Source: Variovorax sp. ZS18.2.2
GTDB taxonomy: Bacteria; Pseudomonadota; Gammaproteobacteria; Burkholderiales; Burkholderiaceae_C
Direction: 5' to 3'
Assembly (NCBI RefSeq): GCF_024701975.1
Contig: NZ_JANLNM010000005.1
Span: forward strand, 310,001-374,000
Length of the DNA: 64,000 bases
The position numbers were made by a program, and so were the translations under genes. Below are positions 52,688-61,573 of the stretch, one piece after another. Below the pieces are notes generated by a model that saw only the letters and a program-made list of their open reading frames with translations, had not been told where the DNA came from and searched no databases. Numbering within the stretch: position 1 is the stretch's first letter; every line of letters begins with the position of its first letter.

Positions 52688-54289
52688 CTAGAGCAGGCTC
52701 TCCGGCGTCAGCGGCGCCAGCAGTTCGAGCATCGTGCGGTCCCAGAAACCGGAGTCGGGCTCCTCGTTCAGCACCGTGGTCTTGCCTGCGTCCTCGCTGA
52801 TCCACTCGATGTGCGATTCGCCGCTGCCTTCGACGAAGCGCAGCCGGTAGGCGCCCTGCTGCTTCAGCACATCGATGAGCTTGAGCGCTTGCTGCGCCAT
52901 CTCGGGGCTGCGGATGAAGAGGCCGATCTCGGTGTTGTAGGTCTCCGAGCGCGGATCGAAATTCATCGAGCCGACGAAGAGGATGCTCCGGTCGATCACC
53001 GCCGACTTGGCATGCAACCGGCCCACCGAGGTGCCGAACAACCCGAGCCGCACGCTGCGCCGCGTGCGCGTGGTGCTCAGCTCGTAGAGATCGGCGCCGA
53101 GCTTGAGCATCTCGGGCCGGTAACGGCGGTAGGCGGTGTGCACCAGCGGCTCGTCGGTGGCGGCGAGCGAGTTGGTGACCACGCTGATCTTCACGTTGCG
53201 CTGGCGGATCTCCTTCATCACCTCGAGCCCCGCGGCGCCCGGGATGAGGTAAGGCGAGACGATGGTCACCTCGCTGCGCGCGCGGCGCATTTGCTCGACC
53301 ACGTTGTAGCGCACGCTGTCGACGTCGAGCAGCGGCACGCCGCCGTACGACGCGGTCTTGCCGATCACGCGGTCGGGTGAATCGGCATAGGCCTCGGCAA
53401 GGGTCCAGATCAGGCCGAGCTTGCCGGCGTTCAGGTCGTCGGCGATCGGGCTGTAGCCGAGCAGGTCGTTGGGCGCGGGCTTCGGCGGCGGGGGTGTGGT
53501 GTCGGGGCCAGTGGCGGCATCGAAGCGCTTCTGCAGTTCTTCGCGCGAGAGGTCGCTCGCGATGATCGACTGGACCGGCCGCACGTAGACGCTGTTCCAG
53601 TACTGGTCGAACAGCACGCCCAGGCGCGGGATCAGCGCGCCGGCGACGAAGGTGTCGAGGTCGATGAAGTTCTCGCCCGAGGTCCGTGTGAAGTACTGGT
53701 TGCCGATGTTGCGGCCGCCCGCCACCGCCATCGCTCCGTCGGCGATGAAGAGCTTGTTGTGCATGCGGCGGTTGACGCGGCTGAAGTCGAAGAGCGAGGC
53801 GGCAAAGCGCTTGAGCAAACTGCCGCGTCCGGCCGGGAACGGATTGAAGAGGCGCAGCTCGACGTTCGGCGTGGCGGCCAGGCCGAGCAGCAGCTCGTCT
53901 TCGCCGGACGTGTACAGGTCGTCCATCAAGAGGCGCACGCGCACGCCGCGCTGGGCTGCATCGCGCAGGGTGCGCAGCAGGTAGCGGCCGGTCTCGTCGT
54001 TCTCGATCTGGTAGTACTGCACGTCGAGCGTGCGCTGGGCGCGACGCGCGAGCTGGATGCGGGTGTCGAAGGCGAAGTCGCCGCCGGGCATCAGGCGGAA
54101 ACCGCTGAGGTCGGCGTCGGGCTGAGAGGCCAGCGCGATCCTGCCGAGCGCGGTGTCGGCCGAGACGGCGATGGCCTTGGTGGGCGGGCGCGGCGCTTCG
54201 TCGGGCAGAGTGGCGCAGCCGGCGAACAGCAGCACCGCCGCCATGACGAAGACCCAATGCCCACAGCGCGACAGCAGGCGACGGGTCAT
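52688..54289 (-). CDS. Phospholipase D-like lipoprotein with two HKD motifs
   Basis: The 533-residue protein starts with a signal and lipobox (VLLFAGCATLP, C25) and has two PLD motifs: HNKLFIAD (H177, K179, D184) and HAKSAVID (H426, K428, D433). This is the build of cardiolipin-synthase ClsC-type enzymes and of periplasmic PLD proteins. It lies 9 bp downstream of rpoN on the same strand, where many proteobacteria have hpf/ptsN genes instead. It could make cardiolipin or cut phospholipids at the periplasmic face. Confidence 0.9.
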   Translation of the reverse strand: MTRRLLSRCGHWVFVMAAVLLFAGCATLPDEAPRPPTKAIAVSADTALGRIALASQPDADLSGFRLMPGGDFAFDTRIQLARRAQRTLDVQYYQIENDETGRYLLRTLRDAAQRGVRVRLLMDDLYTSGEDELLLGLAATPNVELRLFNPFPAGRGSLLKRFAASLFDFSRVNRRMHNKLFIADGAMAVAGGRNIGNQYFTRTSGENFIDLDTFVAGALIPRLGVLFDQYWNSVYVRPVQSIIASDLSREELQKRFDAATGPDTTPPPPKPAPNDLLGYSPIADDLNAGKLGLIWTLAEAYADSPDRVIGKTASYGGVPLLDVDSVRYNVVEQMRRARSEVTIVSPYLIPGAAGLEVMKEIRQRNVKISVVTNSLAATDEPLVHTAYRRYRPEMLKLGADLYELSTTRTRRSVRLGLFGTSVGRLHAKSAVIDRSILFVGSMNFDPRSETYNTEIGLFIRSPEMAQQALKLIDVLKQQGAYRLRFVEGSGESHIEWISEDAGKTTVLNEEPDSGFWDRTMLELLAPLTPESLL

Positions 54290-54298
54290 CGGGGCTTT

Positions 54299-55888
54299 CT
54301 AGAGGGCCTTGCGCAGGTTGGCGGGCGCGATGCGCAGCGCCTCGCGGTACTTGGCCACGGTGCGGCGTGCGCACTCGATGCCCTGCTCCTTGAGCATCTC
54401 GGAGATCTGGCTGTCCGACAGCGGCTTCTTGATGCTCTCGGAACTCACGAACTGCTTGATGAGCGCGCGCACCGCGGTGCTCGATGCGTTGCCGCCCGTC
54501 TCGGTGCCGAGTGCCGAGCCAAAGAAGTACTTGAGTTCGACCGTGCCGAACGGCGTGGACATGTACTTGGCGGTGGTCACGCGCGAGATGGTCGACTCGT
54601 GCAGGCCCAGCTCGTCGGCGATCTCGCGCAGCACCAGCGGACGCATCGCGAGCTCGCCGTGCACGAAGTAGCTCTTCTGCCGCTCGACGATGGCGTTGCT
54701 CACGCGCAGGATGGTGTCGAAGCGCTGCTGGATGTTCTTGATGAACCAGCGCGCCTCCTGCAGCCGCTGCGACAGCGCCTGGCTGCCCTCGCCCTTGTGC
54801 GCCTTGAGCGCACCGGCGTAGATGTCGTGCACGCGCAGGCGCGGCATCACCTCGGGGTTGAGCATGACGCGGAACTTGATGTTGGTGCCGCGCCCGGTCT
54901 TGGTGACGATCACGTCGGGAATGACGATGTTGCGTTCGACGTCGACAAAACGGCGGCCCGGCTTGGGCTCCAGGCGCGCAATGATCTGCAGCGCCGAGCG
55001 CACCAGCTCTTCGTTGGTGCGCGTGAGCGTGGCCAGGCGCTTGAAGTCGCGCCGCGCGAGCAGCTCCATCGGCTGCTTGCAGATCGCGATGGCGGTCTTG
55101 CGGATGAGCTCCGCTTCGTCGGTCTCGTCTTCGCTGGCGAGCGCACGCAGCTGGATGCCCAGGCACTCGCCCAGGTCGCGCGCCCCGACGCCGGCAGGCT
55201 CCAGGCTCTGCAGCAGGCCGAGCGCCACCTGGAAGTGGTGCACGAGCTCGTCGAACTGGTCGTTGTCGTCGCCCGCGAGGCCCGAAGCCAGCGCGGGCAG
55301 CGAGTCTTCGAGATAGCCGTCGTCGTTGAGCGATTCGATCAAAAAGCGCAGCGCGGCGCAGTCGTTCTCGTTCAGGCGCAGGCTCAGCGCCTGGCGGTGC
55401 AGGAACGATTGCAGCGACTCCTGGCTGCGCGCGAGCTCGGTGGCGTCGGCGCGTTCGTCGTCGCCCAGGTTGTTCTGGCGCGCGGGCGCGTCGCTGCCCC
55501 ACTCGCTGTCGTCGGGCGCCATGTCGACGGTGCCGTCGCCTTCCCAGTCGGGCTCGCGCTCGGCGATCTCGGCGGCGGGGCCGTCGGTGTCGGGGGTCGA
55601 GGAGGTCTCGGTCGTGGTCGTCGCGCTGCTGGTCGGGACCGGGGCGAAATCACCTTCGCCGGTTTCGCCACCATCGTCGCGCGGCACAGGCGTGTCGACG
55701 GCGTCGAGCCCGAATTCCTCGCGCGCGGCTTCTTCCGCGGTGCGCTCGAGGAACGGGTTCTCGTCCAGCATCTGCTCGACCTCCTGGCTCAGTTCGAGCG
55801 TGGAGAGCTGCAGCAGGCGGATCGACTGCTGCAGCTGTGGCGTGAGCGCCAGATGCTGCGAGACGCGAAGGGACAGCCCTTGCTTCAT
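54299..55888 (-). CDS. rpoN: RNA polymerase sigma-54 factor
   Basis: The 529-residue RpoN has region I with Gln/Leu-rich helices at the start (LTPQLQQSIRLLQLS), a long acidic linker (about 60-150), the core-binding and HTH domains, and the RpoN box ARRTVAKYRE at about 507-516. It directs transcription with enhancer-binding proteins. It lies in the lptA-lptB-rpoN order typical of proteobacteria; a repeat fills the lptB-rpoN gap. Confidence 0.97.
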   Translation of the reverse strand: MKQGLSLRVSQHLALTPQLQQSIRLLQLSTLELSQEVEQMLDENPFLERTAEEAAREEFGLDAVDTPVPRDDGGETGEGDFAPVPTSSATTTTETSSTPDTDGPAAEIAEREPDWEGDGTVDMAPDDSEWGSDAPARQNNLGDDERADATELARSQESLQSFLHRQALSLRLNENDCAALRFLIESLNDDGYLEDSLPALASGLAGDDNDQFDELVHHFQVALGLLQSLEPAGVGARDLGECLGIQLRALASEDETDEAELIRKTAIAICKQPMELLARRDFKRLATLTRTNEELVRSALQIIARLEPKPGRRFVDVERNIVIPDVIVTKTGRGTNIKFRVMLNPEVMPRLRVHDIYAGALKAHKGEGSQALSQRLQEARWFIKNIQQRFDTILRVSNAIVERQKSYFVHGELAMRPLVLREIADELGLHESTISRVTTAKYMSTPFGTVELKYFFGSALGTETGGNASSTAVRALIKQFVSSESIKKPLSDSQISEMLKEQGIECARRTVAKYREALRIAPANLRKAL

Positions 55889-55900
55889 GAAAAAACGGCT

Positions 55901-56010
55901 CCCCCCCAGGCCGCGCGCTGCGCGCTTCGCCTACCCCCTGCCGGGGGCGGGCCGACCGCTTCGGGCGGCCGTGCGCGGCGGCCCCCGCGAAGGAACTCCG
56001 CGCGGATGAA
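55901..56010. repeat. Intergenic repeat, family B, copy 1 (forward)
   Basis: This GC-rich element fills most of the gap between rpoN and lptB. It begins with a C-run followed by AGGCCGCGCG, contains a CCCCCTGCCGGGGG hairpin (about 55933-55947) and a second stem CCGCTTCGGGCGG. A related copy lies in reverse at 57640-57746. Confidence 0.65.
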
Positions 56011-56042
56011 GGCCACGTCCATCCTTGACCCTCGCGGCACGA

Positions 56043-56833
<791 letters not shown>

Positions 56834-56837
<4 letters not shown>

Positions 56838-57550
56838 TTGCGCCCTTCTCCCTCTCCACTCAGCGTGGTGGTCGGGCGCAGGCCGGTGCCGGGCGCAGGG
56901 GTGGGAGCCGGTGGCGCTGGCTTCGCGCCGGCCGGGGCCGAGGCACCGGGCTTCGGCGCGGTGGCGGCCTTCGGGGTGAGGATGGTCTTGACGCGGCCCG
57001 AGGGGGTCGACGCGTTCACGGCGGTGTTCGGCGGCACGGTGGAGCCGTTGACGGTGTAGGTGTCGTTGCTCTGGTCGTACACGATCAGCGCGCCCTGGCT
57101 TTCGTCGTTCGGCGTGGCGCCGAGCAGGCGGCGCATGGTGGCGTTGCGGATGAACTTGACGTTGTCGGCGCGGCTGTCGTACTCGATGACTTCGGATTCG
57201 CCCTCGATCCACTCGTCGGGCGCATTGCGCTTCTGCTTGTAATAGGCACGCTTGCCGGGTGCGGCGGTGACCACGCCGTACTGGTAGCCCTCGGCATCCT
57301 GGCGCACATCGAGGCGCGCGCCGCGGATGATGATCGTGCCCTTCGTGACGAGCACGTTGCCGGTGAACACGCTGGTCTGTTTCAGGTCGTCGTAGCGCAT
57401 GGCGTCCGACTCGATGTTCATCGGCTTGCTGCGGTCGGCGGTCTCGGCCAGGGCGCCCGAGGCGAGGCCGGCCAGCAACAGCGCGCCGATGGCCAGGCGG
57501 CCGATGCGACGAATGAGGGGGGTGTTGTTTGGGTAGGAGGGCAATGTCAT
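56834..57550 (-). CDS. lptA: LPS transport periplasmic protein LptA
   Basis: The 238-residue LptA forms the periplasmic bridge for LPS. It has a signal peptide (about 1-34; LLAGLASGALA) and an OstA/LptA beta-jellyroll (NIESDAMRYDDLKQTSVFTG, YDSRADNVKF). The last 50 residues are a Pro/Ala-rich tail not seen in short homologues. The start at 57550 is chosen for the signal peptide; 57577 is an alternative. It is followed by lptB with overlap. lptC is not next to it, which is unusual. Confidence 0.95.
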
Positions 57551-57615
57551 AGAGGCACGAAACTTGCTCTGAACCATTGTATGCGGCGGATTAACATCAG
57601 TTACCAAGCCCGATG

Positions 57616-57638
57616 AAAAAGGCCCGCCGAAGCGGGCC
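57616..57638 (-). terminator. Rho-independent terminator after dsbA
   Basis: On the minus strand a GGCCCGC/GCGGGCC hairpin (57621-57638, 4-base loop) is followed by a run of five T (57616-57620 as A on the plus strand). It ends the leftward transcript reaching it from dsbA. Confidence 0.85.
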
Positions 57639-57639
57639 A

Positions 57640-57746
57640 GTGTTCCCTCGGGGAGACACCGCGGAACCGGCTCCGCCGGGCCGCAGGTGTCGCCCCTGCA
57701 AGGGGGAAGGCGCAGCGGACACGAAGTGCCGCGCAGCCTGGGGGGT
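57640..57746. repeat. Intergenic repeat, family B, copy 2 (reverse)
   Basis: The reverse complement of this element begins CCCCCCAGGCTGCGCGG, like copy 1 at 55901, and also contains a CCCCCTTGCAGGGG hairpin. It separates the dsbA stop from the dsbA terminator. Confidence 0.6.
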
Positions 57747-58394
57747 TCAGCCCTTCTTTGCTTCGCCGACCAGGAAATTGACGACCTGCAGCACATTGGT
57801 CATGTTGCCGGCGGTCTCGCCATCCACATACCAGCGGCCGGCCACGGCCATCGCCGGCACGCCGGCCACCTTGTAGGCATCGGTCATCTGCGAGGCGCGC
57901 TTGGCCTTGCTGGCCACGCCGAACGAGGTGAAGACTTCCTTGAACTTGGCGCCGTCGATGCCGTTGGCCCCGACCCAGGCAATGATGTTGGCATCGCCAT
58001 TCACGTTCTGGCGCTGCTTGTGGATCGCGTTGAAGACCTTCGGCTGGAACTCGTCGACCTTGCCCATCGCCTCGAGCGCGTAGTACAGGCGCTGCTTGGC
58101 TTCGACGTCGTTGCCCACGAAAGGCACGGGGATGCGGCGCAGAACCACGTCCTTCGGTGCCGTCTTGGCCCAGGCTTCGAGCGACGGCTCGAAGTCGTTG
58201 CAATGGGGGCAGTTGTACGAGAAGAACTCGACCACCTCGACCTTGCCGGCCGGTGCATCGACCGGCACGCGCTTGTCGAGCACAAGGTACTGGGAGCCGG
58301 CCTGGGGCACCTTGGCCTGGGCGTGGGCAGGGTTGGCGGCCAGCGAAAGCAGCCCGAGCGAAGTGGCGGCCAGCGAAAAGTCACGACGTTTCAT
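57747..58394 (-). CDS. dsbA: Thiol:disulfide interchange protein DsbA
   Basis: The 215-residue oxidoreductase has a signal peptide that begins MKRRDFSLAATS (Tat-like twin Arg; normal DsbA use Sec) and a thioredoxin fold with the active site C62-P-H-C65 and a cis-Pro loop (AGVPAMAV). It introduces disulfides in exported proteins, possibly including the two-Cys adhesin-like product. The terminator at 57616 follows after a repeat. Confidence 0.95.
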   Translation of the reverse strand: MKRRDFSLAATSLGLLSLAANPAHAQAKVPQAGSQYLVLDKRVPVDAPAGKVEVVEFFSYNCPHCNDFEPSLEAWAKTAPKDVVLRRIPVPFVGNDVEAKQRLYYALEAMGKVDEFQPKVFNAIHKQRQNVNGDANIIAWVGANGIDGAKFKEVFTSFGVASKAKRASQMTDAYKVAGVPAMAVAGRWYVDGETAGNMTNVLQVVNFLVGEAKKG

Positions 58395-58545
58395 TGAAAG
58401 GGTTCTCCTGTTGGTACGGCAGACTGAGCCGGGGCGCGGCGAGGAGTTCCTCGCAAGCGGTCACACGGCACGCCCGGGGCGCTGAATGGTGGCGGCAAAC
58501 GCCGCGCGGCGAAGCTTAAAGGCTATTTGTGGCAGCCGCAGCCGG

Positions 58546-59310
58546 TCAGCGCTGCACGCGGACCAGGGCCGATTCGAGGCCGCCGCCGTCGAGCCGCTCC
58601 TTGAGGCGGTCGGCGTCGTCCTTCTTGTTGAACGGACCGGCGCGCACGCGGTAGACCGTGCGGCCGGCCTGTTCGCGCTCGGTGACCCGGGCCTCGACGC
58701 CCATCAGCGACAGCTTGGCGCGCTGCGCCTCGGCGTCGTCGGTGGTGCGGAAGGCGCCGGCCTGCACGAAGTACATGAACGGGTCGGCGCCCGAGGATGC
58801 CGCTGCGGCGTTGTTGTTGCTGCTCGGCGCGGCGGATGCCACAGTCGTGCTGCCCGAACTGGAACCCGCTCGCGCGCGGGCGAGGTCGCCCAGCGGATCG
58901 TTCGATGCGGGCAGCGCATTGGCCTCGGCCGGCACCGGCGCGGCGCGCGTCGGCTTGGGCGCGACCACGACGGGCACCGGCGCGGTGGCCGGGGGCGGCG
59001 TGCCGGGTGCGACGGCGGTGGTGCTGGTGGCGGGTTCGCCGGTGACCGGGTTGACCGGACCGGTGGCGGCCGGCGGCGTCGGCCTGGCGGCGCCGGCCTT
59101 GCCGGCCAGCGGTGCGTTGGGGTCCCAGTCGCGGTTCTTGCGGGCTTCGGCTTCGTCCTGCTCGGCGCCGCCCTTCTGTGTCTTGGTCACGAACGGGATC
59201 GGCACCTTGGTCACGTAGACCGCGATGCCCAGCGCCACGCCCAGGCCGATCACCAGCCCGATGATCAGGCCGATGACGATGTTGCCGCGTTGTCTGGTTG
59301 TCTTCTTCAT
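58546..59310 (-). CDS. SPOR-domain membrane protein
   Basis: The 254-residue protein has an N-terminal membrane helix (about 14-40; GLIIGLVIGLGVALGIAVYV), a long Pro/Ala/Thr linker and a SPOR domain (about 178-254; FYFVQAGAFRTTDDAEAQ-like, YRVRAGPFNKKDDADRLKE). SPOR domains bind denuded glycan strands at the division septum. It lies 11 bp downstream of argS, as is common in betaproteobacteria, and upstream of dsbA. Confidence 0.93.
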   Translation of the reverse strand: MKKTTRQRGNIVIGLIIGLVIGLGVALGIAVYVTKVPIPFVTKTQKGGAEQDEAEARKNRDWDPNAPLAGKAGAARPTPPAATGPVNPVTGEPATSTTAVAPGTPPPATAPVPVVVAPKPTRAAPVPAEANALPASNDPLGDLARARAGSSSGSTTVASAAPSSNNNAAAASSGADPFMYFVQAGAFRTTDDAEAQRAKLSLMGVEARVTEREQAGRTVYRVRAGPFNKKDDADRLKERLDGGGLESALVRVQR

Positions 59311-59321
59311 GGGAGTGAGGT

Positions 59322-61007
59322 TCACATCTTGTTCGGCGCACTGACGCCGAGAATCGCGAGGCCATTGTGCAGCACCTGCGCGGTCGCGGCGACAAGCGCC
59401 AGGCGGGCCAGCTTGACCTTTTCGTCGTCCACCAAAATGCGCTCGGCGTCGTAGTAGCTGTGGTAGCTGGCGGCCAGTTCGCGCAGGTAGAAAGTGACGT
59501 CGTGCGGCGCGAAATCCTTGGACGCCGCCGTGAGCATGGCCGGGTACCTGGCCAGCAGCAGCATCAGCGCCTGCGCTGCCGGGCTCTCGAGCGGCGACAG
59601 GTCCACATCCTTCAGCGTGGCGGCGTCGCCACCCCAGCCGGCCAGCACCGAGCAGATGCGCGCATGCGCGTACTGCACGTAATAGACCGGGTTGTCGTTG
59701 TTTTTCGTCACCGCGAGGTCGACGTCGAAGGTGTACTCGGTGTCGGGCTTGCGGCTCAGGAGGAAGAAGCGCACGGCATCGGTGCTGGTCCACTCGATCA
59801 GGTCGCGCAGCGTGACGTAGCTGCCGGCGCGCTTGCTGATCTTGACCTCTTCGCCGCCCTTCATCACGCGCACCATGGTGTGCAGCACGTAGTCCGGATA
59901 GCCCTCGGGAATGCCTTCGCCCGCCGCCTGCAGCCCGGCGCGCACCCGCGCGATCGTGCCGTGGTGGTCGGTGCCCTGGATGTTCACCACCTTGTGAAAG
60001 CCGCGCTCCCACTTGGCGATGTGATAGGCGACGTCGGGCACGAAGTACGTGTACGTGCCGTCCTTCTTCTTCATCACCCGGTCCTTGTCGTCGCCGTAGT
60101 CGGTCGACTTGAGCCAGAGCGCGCCGTCTTCCTCGTAGGTCTTGCCGGCGGCCACGAGCTTGCCCACGGCGGCTTCGACGCGGCCGCTGGTGTACAGGCT
60201 GGACTCCAGGTAGTAGTTGTCGAAACGCACGCGGAAGGCCTGCAGGTCCAGGTCCTGTTCGCGGCGCAGGTACGCCACGGCGAATTCGCGGATCGAGTCG
60301 ATGTCGTCGATGTCGCCGCTCGCGGTGTATTCGCGGTCATCCGACTTGACGGTCTTCTTCGCCTTGAAGTCCTCGGCGATGTCGGCGATGTAGTCGCCGT
60401 TGTAGGCCGGAGCCTTTTCGCCGCTCGGCCATTCGGCGTCGCCGGGCTTGAAGCCGCGGGCACGCAGCTGCGTGCTGTTGGCCAGCGTCTGGATCTGCAC
60501 GCCGGCGTCGTTGTAATAGAACTCGCGCCAGACGCTGTCGCCCTGCGAGGCGCGCAGGTTGCAGATGGCATCGCCCAGCGCCGCCTGGCGGCCGTGGCCG
60601 ACGTGCAGCGGGCCGGTCGGGTTGGCCGAGACGAATTCGACCAGCACCTTCTCGCCGGTGGCGGGCTGCTGGCCGAAAGTGTTACCTGCGGACAGCACTT
60701 CGCGCACGATCTGCTGCTTGGCGGCGGTCTTCAGGCGGATGTTGAGGAAGCCGGGCCCGGCGATCTCGATGGCCTCGACCCATTGGCCGAAAGCGGGGGT
60801 GGCGAGCAGCGCAGCGCTCAGTTGCTCGGCCAGTTCGCGGGGCTTCTTCGCGAGCGGTTTGGCCAGCTGCATGGCGGCCGTGCTGGCGAAATCGCCATGC
60901 GCGGCCACCTTGGGCGATTCGAACGCGGCTTTGGCGCCAGCGCCGGGGGAGAGGGATTCGAGCGTGTTCGCGAGCGCCGCGAGCAGCTCCTGTTTGACCA
61001 ATAGCAT
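59322..61007 (-). CDS. argS: Arginyl-tRNA synthetase
   Basis: The 561-residue class I synthetase charges tRNA-Arg. It shows the N-terminal Add-1 domain, the HVGH signature (HIGH-type; about 135-138, in NPTGPLHVGHGR), the KISKR loop in EEVKISKRAGSY and the DALR-type C-terminal domain. The length is normal. The start region is separated from the PsiF gene by 131 bp. Confidence 0.97.
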   Translation of the reverse strand: MLLVKQELLAALANTLESLSPGAGAKAAFESPKVAAHGDFASTAAMQLAKPLAKKPRELAEQLSAALLATPAFGQWVEAIEIAGPGFLNIRLKTAAKQQIVREVLSAGNTFGQQPATGEKVLVEFVSANPTGPLHVGHGRQAALGDAICNLRASQGDSVWREFYYNDAGVQIQTLANSTQLRARGFKPGDAEWPSGEKAPAYNGDYIADIAEDFKAKKTVKSDDREYTASGDIDDIDSIREFAVAYLRREQDLDLQAFRVRFDNYYLESSLYTSGRVEAAVGKLVAAGKTYEEDGALWLKSTDYGDDKDRVMKKKDGTYTYFVPDVAYHIAKWERGFHKVVNIQGTDHHGTIARVRAGLQAAGEGIPEGYPDYVLHTMVRVMKGGEEVKISKRAGSYVTLRDLIEWTSTDAVRFFLLSRKPDTEYTFDVDLAVTKNNDNPVYYVQYAHARICSVLAGWGGDAATLKDVDLSPLESPAAQALMLLLARYPAMLTAASKDFAPHDVTFYLRELAASYHSYYDAERILVDDEKVKLARLALVAATAQVLHNGLAILGVSAPNKM

Positions 61008-61138
61008 CTGTGAATTTTACCGGGGGCAAACCCCGACGCAGTTGACCATCGTCATCCGATCGTTGCCTCCGGCCGTTAGGATGGGCGGCCCCGGGGCGGG
61101 GCACCTGTCACAACCCAACCTTGCAAGGACATATCACC

Positions 61139-61483
61139 ATGAAGAAGTTCCTTTCCCTGGTCGCCCTGGGCGCCTGCCTTTCCTTCGGCGCCGCACAGGC
61201 ACAAGACAAGGCCCCCGCGCCTGCTGTCGCCCCGGCCGCCGCCGCTCCCGCTGCAGCAGCACCCGCCGCCGGCGCCACCTGCGATGCCAAGGCCATCGAC
61301 AAGAATGGCAAGCCCCTGGCCGGCGCCGCCAAGGCCAGCTCCATCAAGAAGTGCGAAAAGGACACCAAGGCCGCTGCCGCCCCTGCTTGCGCCGCCAAGG
61401 CCATCGACAAGAACGGCAAGCCGCTGGCCGGCGCCGCCAAGAACAGCTTCATCAAGAAGTGCGAGAAGGACGCCAAGGCCTGA
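61139..61483 (+). CDS. PsiF-like secreted protein with a duplicated repeat
   Basis: The 114-residue product has a signal peptide (KKFLSLVALGACLSF; cleavage after AQA), an Ala/Pro-rich linker and two PsiF-type repeats with paired Cys (CDAKAIDKNGKPLAGAAK..KKC and its near twin). The repeats are 36 residues apart and nearly identical in DNA (46 of 48 bases at 61286-61333 and 61394-61441), so they arose recently by tandem duplication. PsiF is named for phosphate starvation; no proven PHO box was found. AAGGA lies at 61125-61129. Confidence 0.85.
   Translation: MKKFLSLVALGACLSFGAAQAQDKAPAPAVAPAAAAPAAAAPAAGATCDAKAIDKNGKPLAGAAKASSIKKCEKDTKAAAAPACAAKAIDKNGKPLAGAAKNSFIKKCEKDAKA
61286..61441 (+). repeat. 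Direct repeat inside the PsiF-like gene
   Basis: Two 48-base units at 61286-61333 and 61394-61441 differ at only two positions, with a 108-base (36-codon) period. They encode the KAIDKNGKPLAGAAK repeats. Confidence 0.9.
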
Positions 61484-61531
61484 TGAGGCCCGCGTCGCGC
61501 TGATAGAAGAGAACAGCGCAAGAAAAGAAGA

Positions 61532-61554
61532 GCCCGCCGCGTGCGGGCTTTTTT
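61532..61554 (+). terminator. Rho-independent terminator after the PsiF-like gene
   Basis: GCCCGC (61532-61537) and GCGGGC (61543-61548) form a stem with a 5-base loop, followed by six T. An A-rich run on the other side suggests it also ends the leftward fusion gene. Confidence 0.9.
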
Positions 61555-61573
61555 CATGGCGCGGCCGCCGGTG

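Noticed and set aside
52596..55502. A 968-codon open frame spanning the PLD and rpoN genes
   Set aside because: It crosses two conserved genes in the wrong frame and shows no domain.
61100..61125. A PHO box before the PsiF-like gene
   Set aside because: Only one CTGTCA half-site is present, and the second half does not match.
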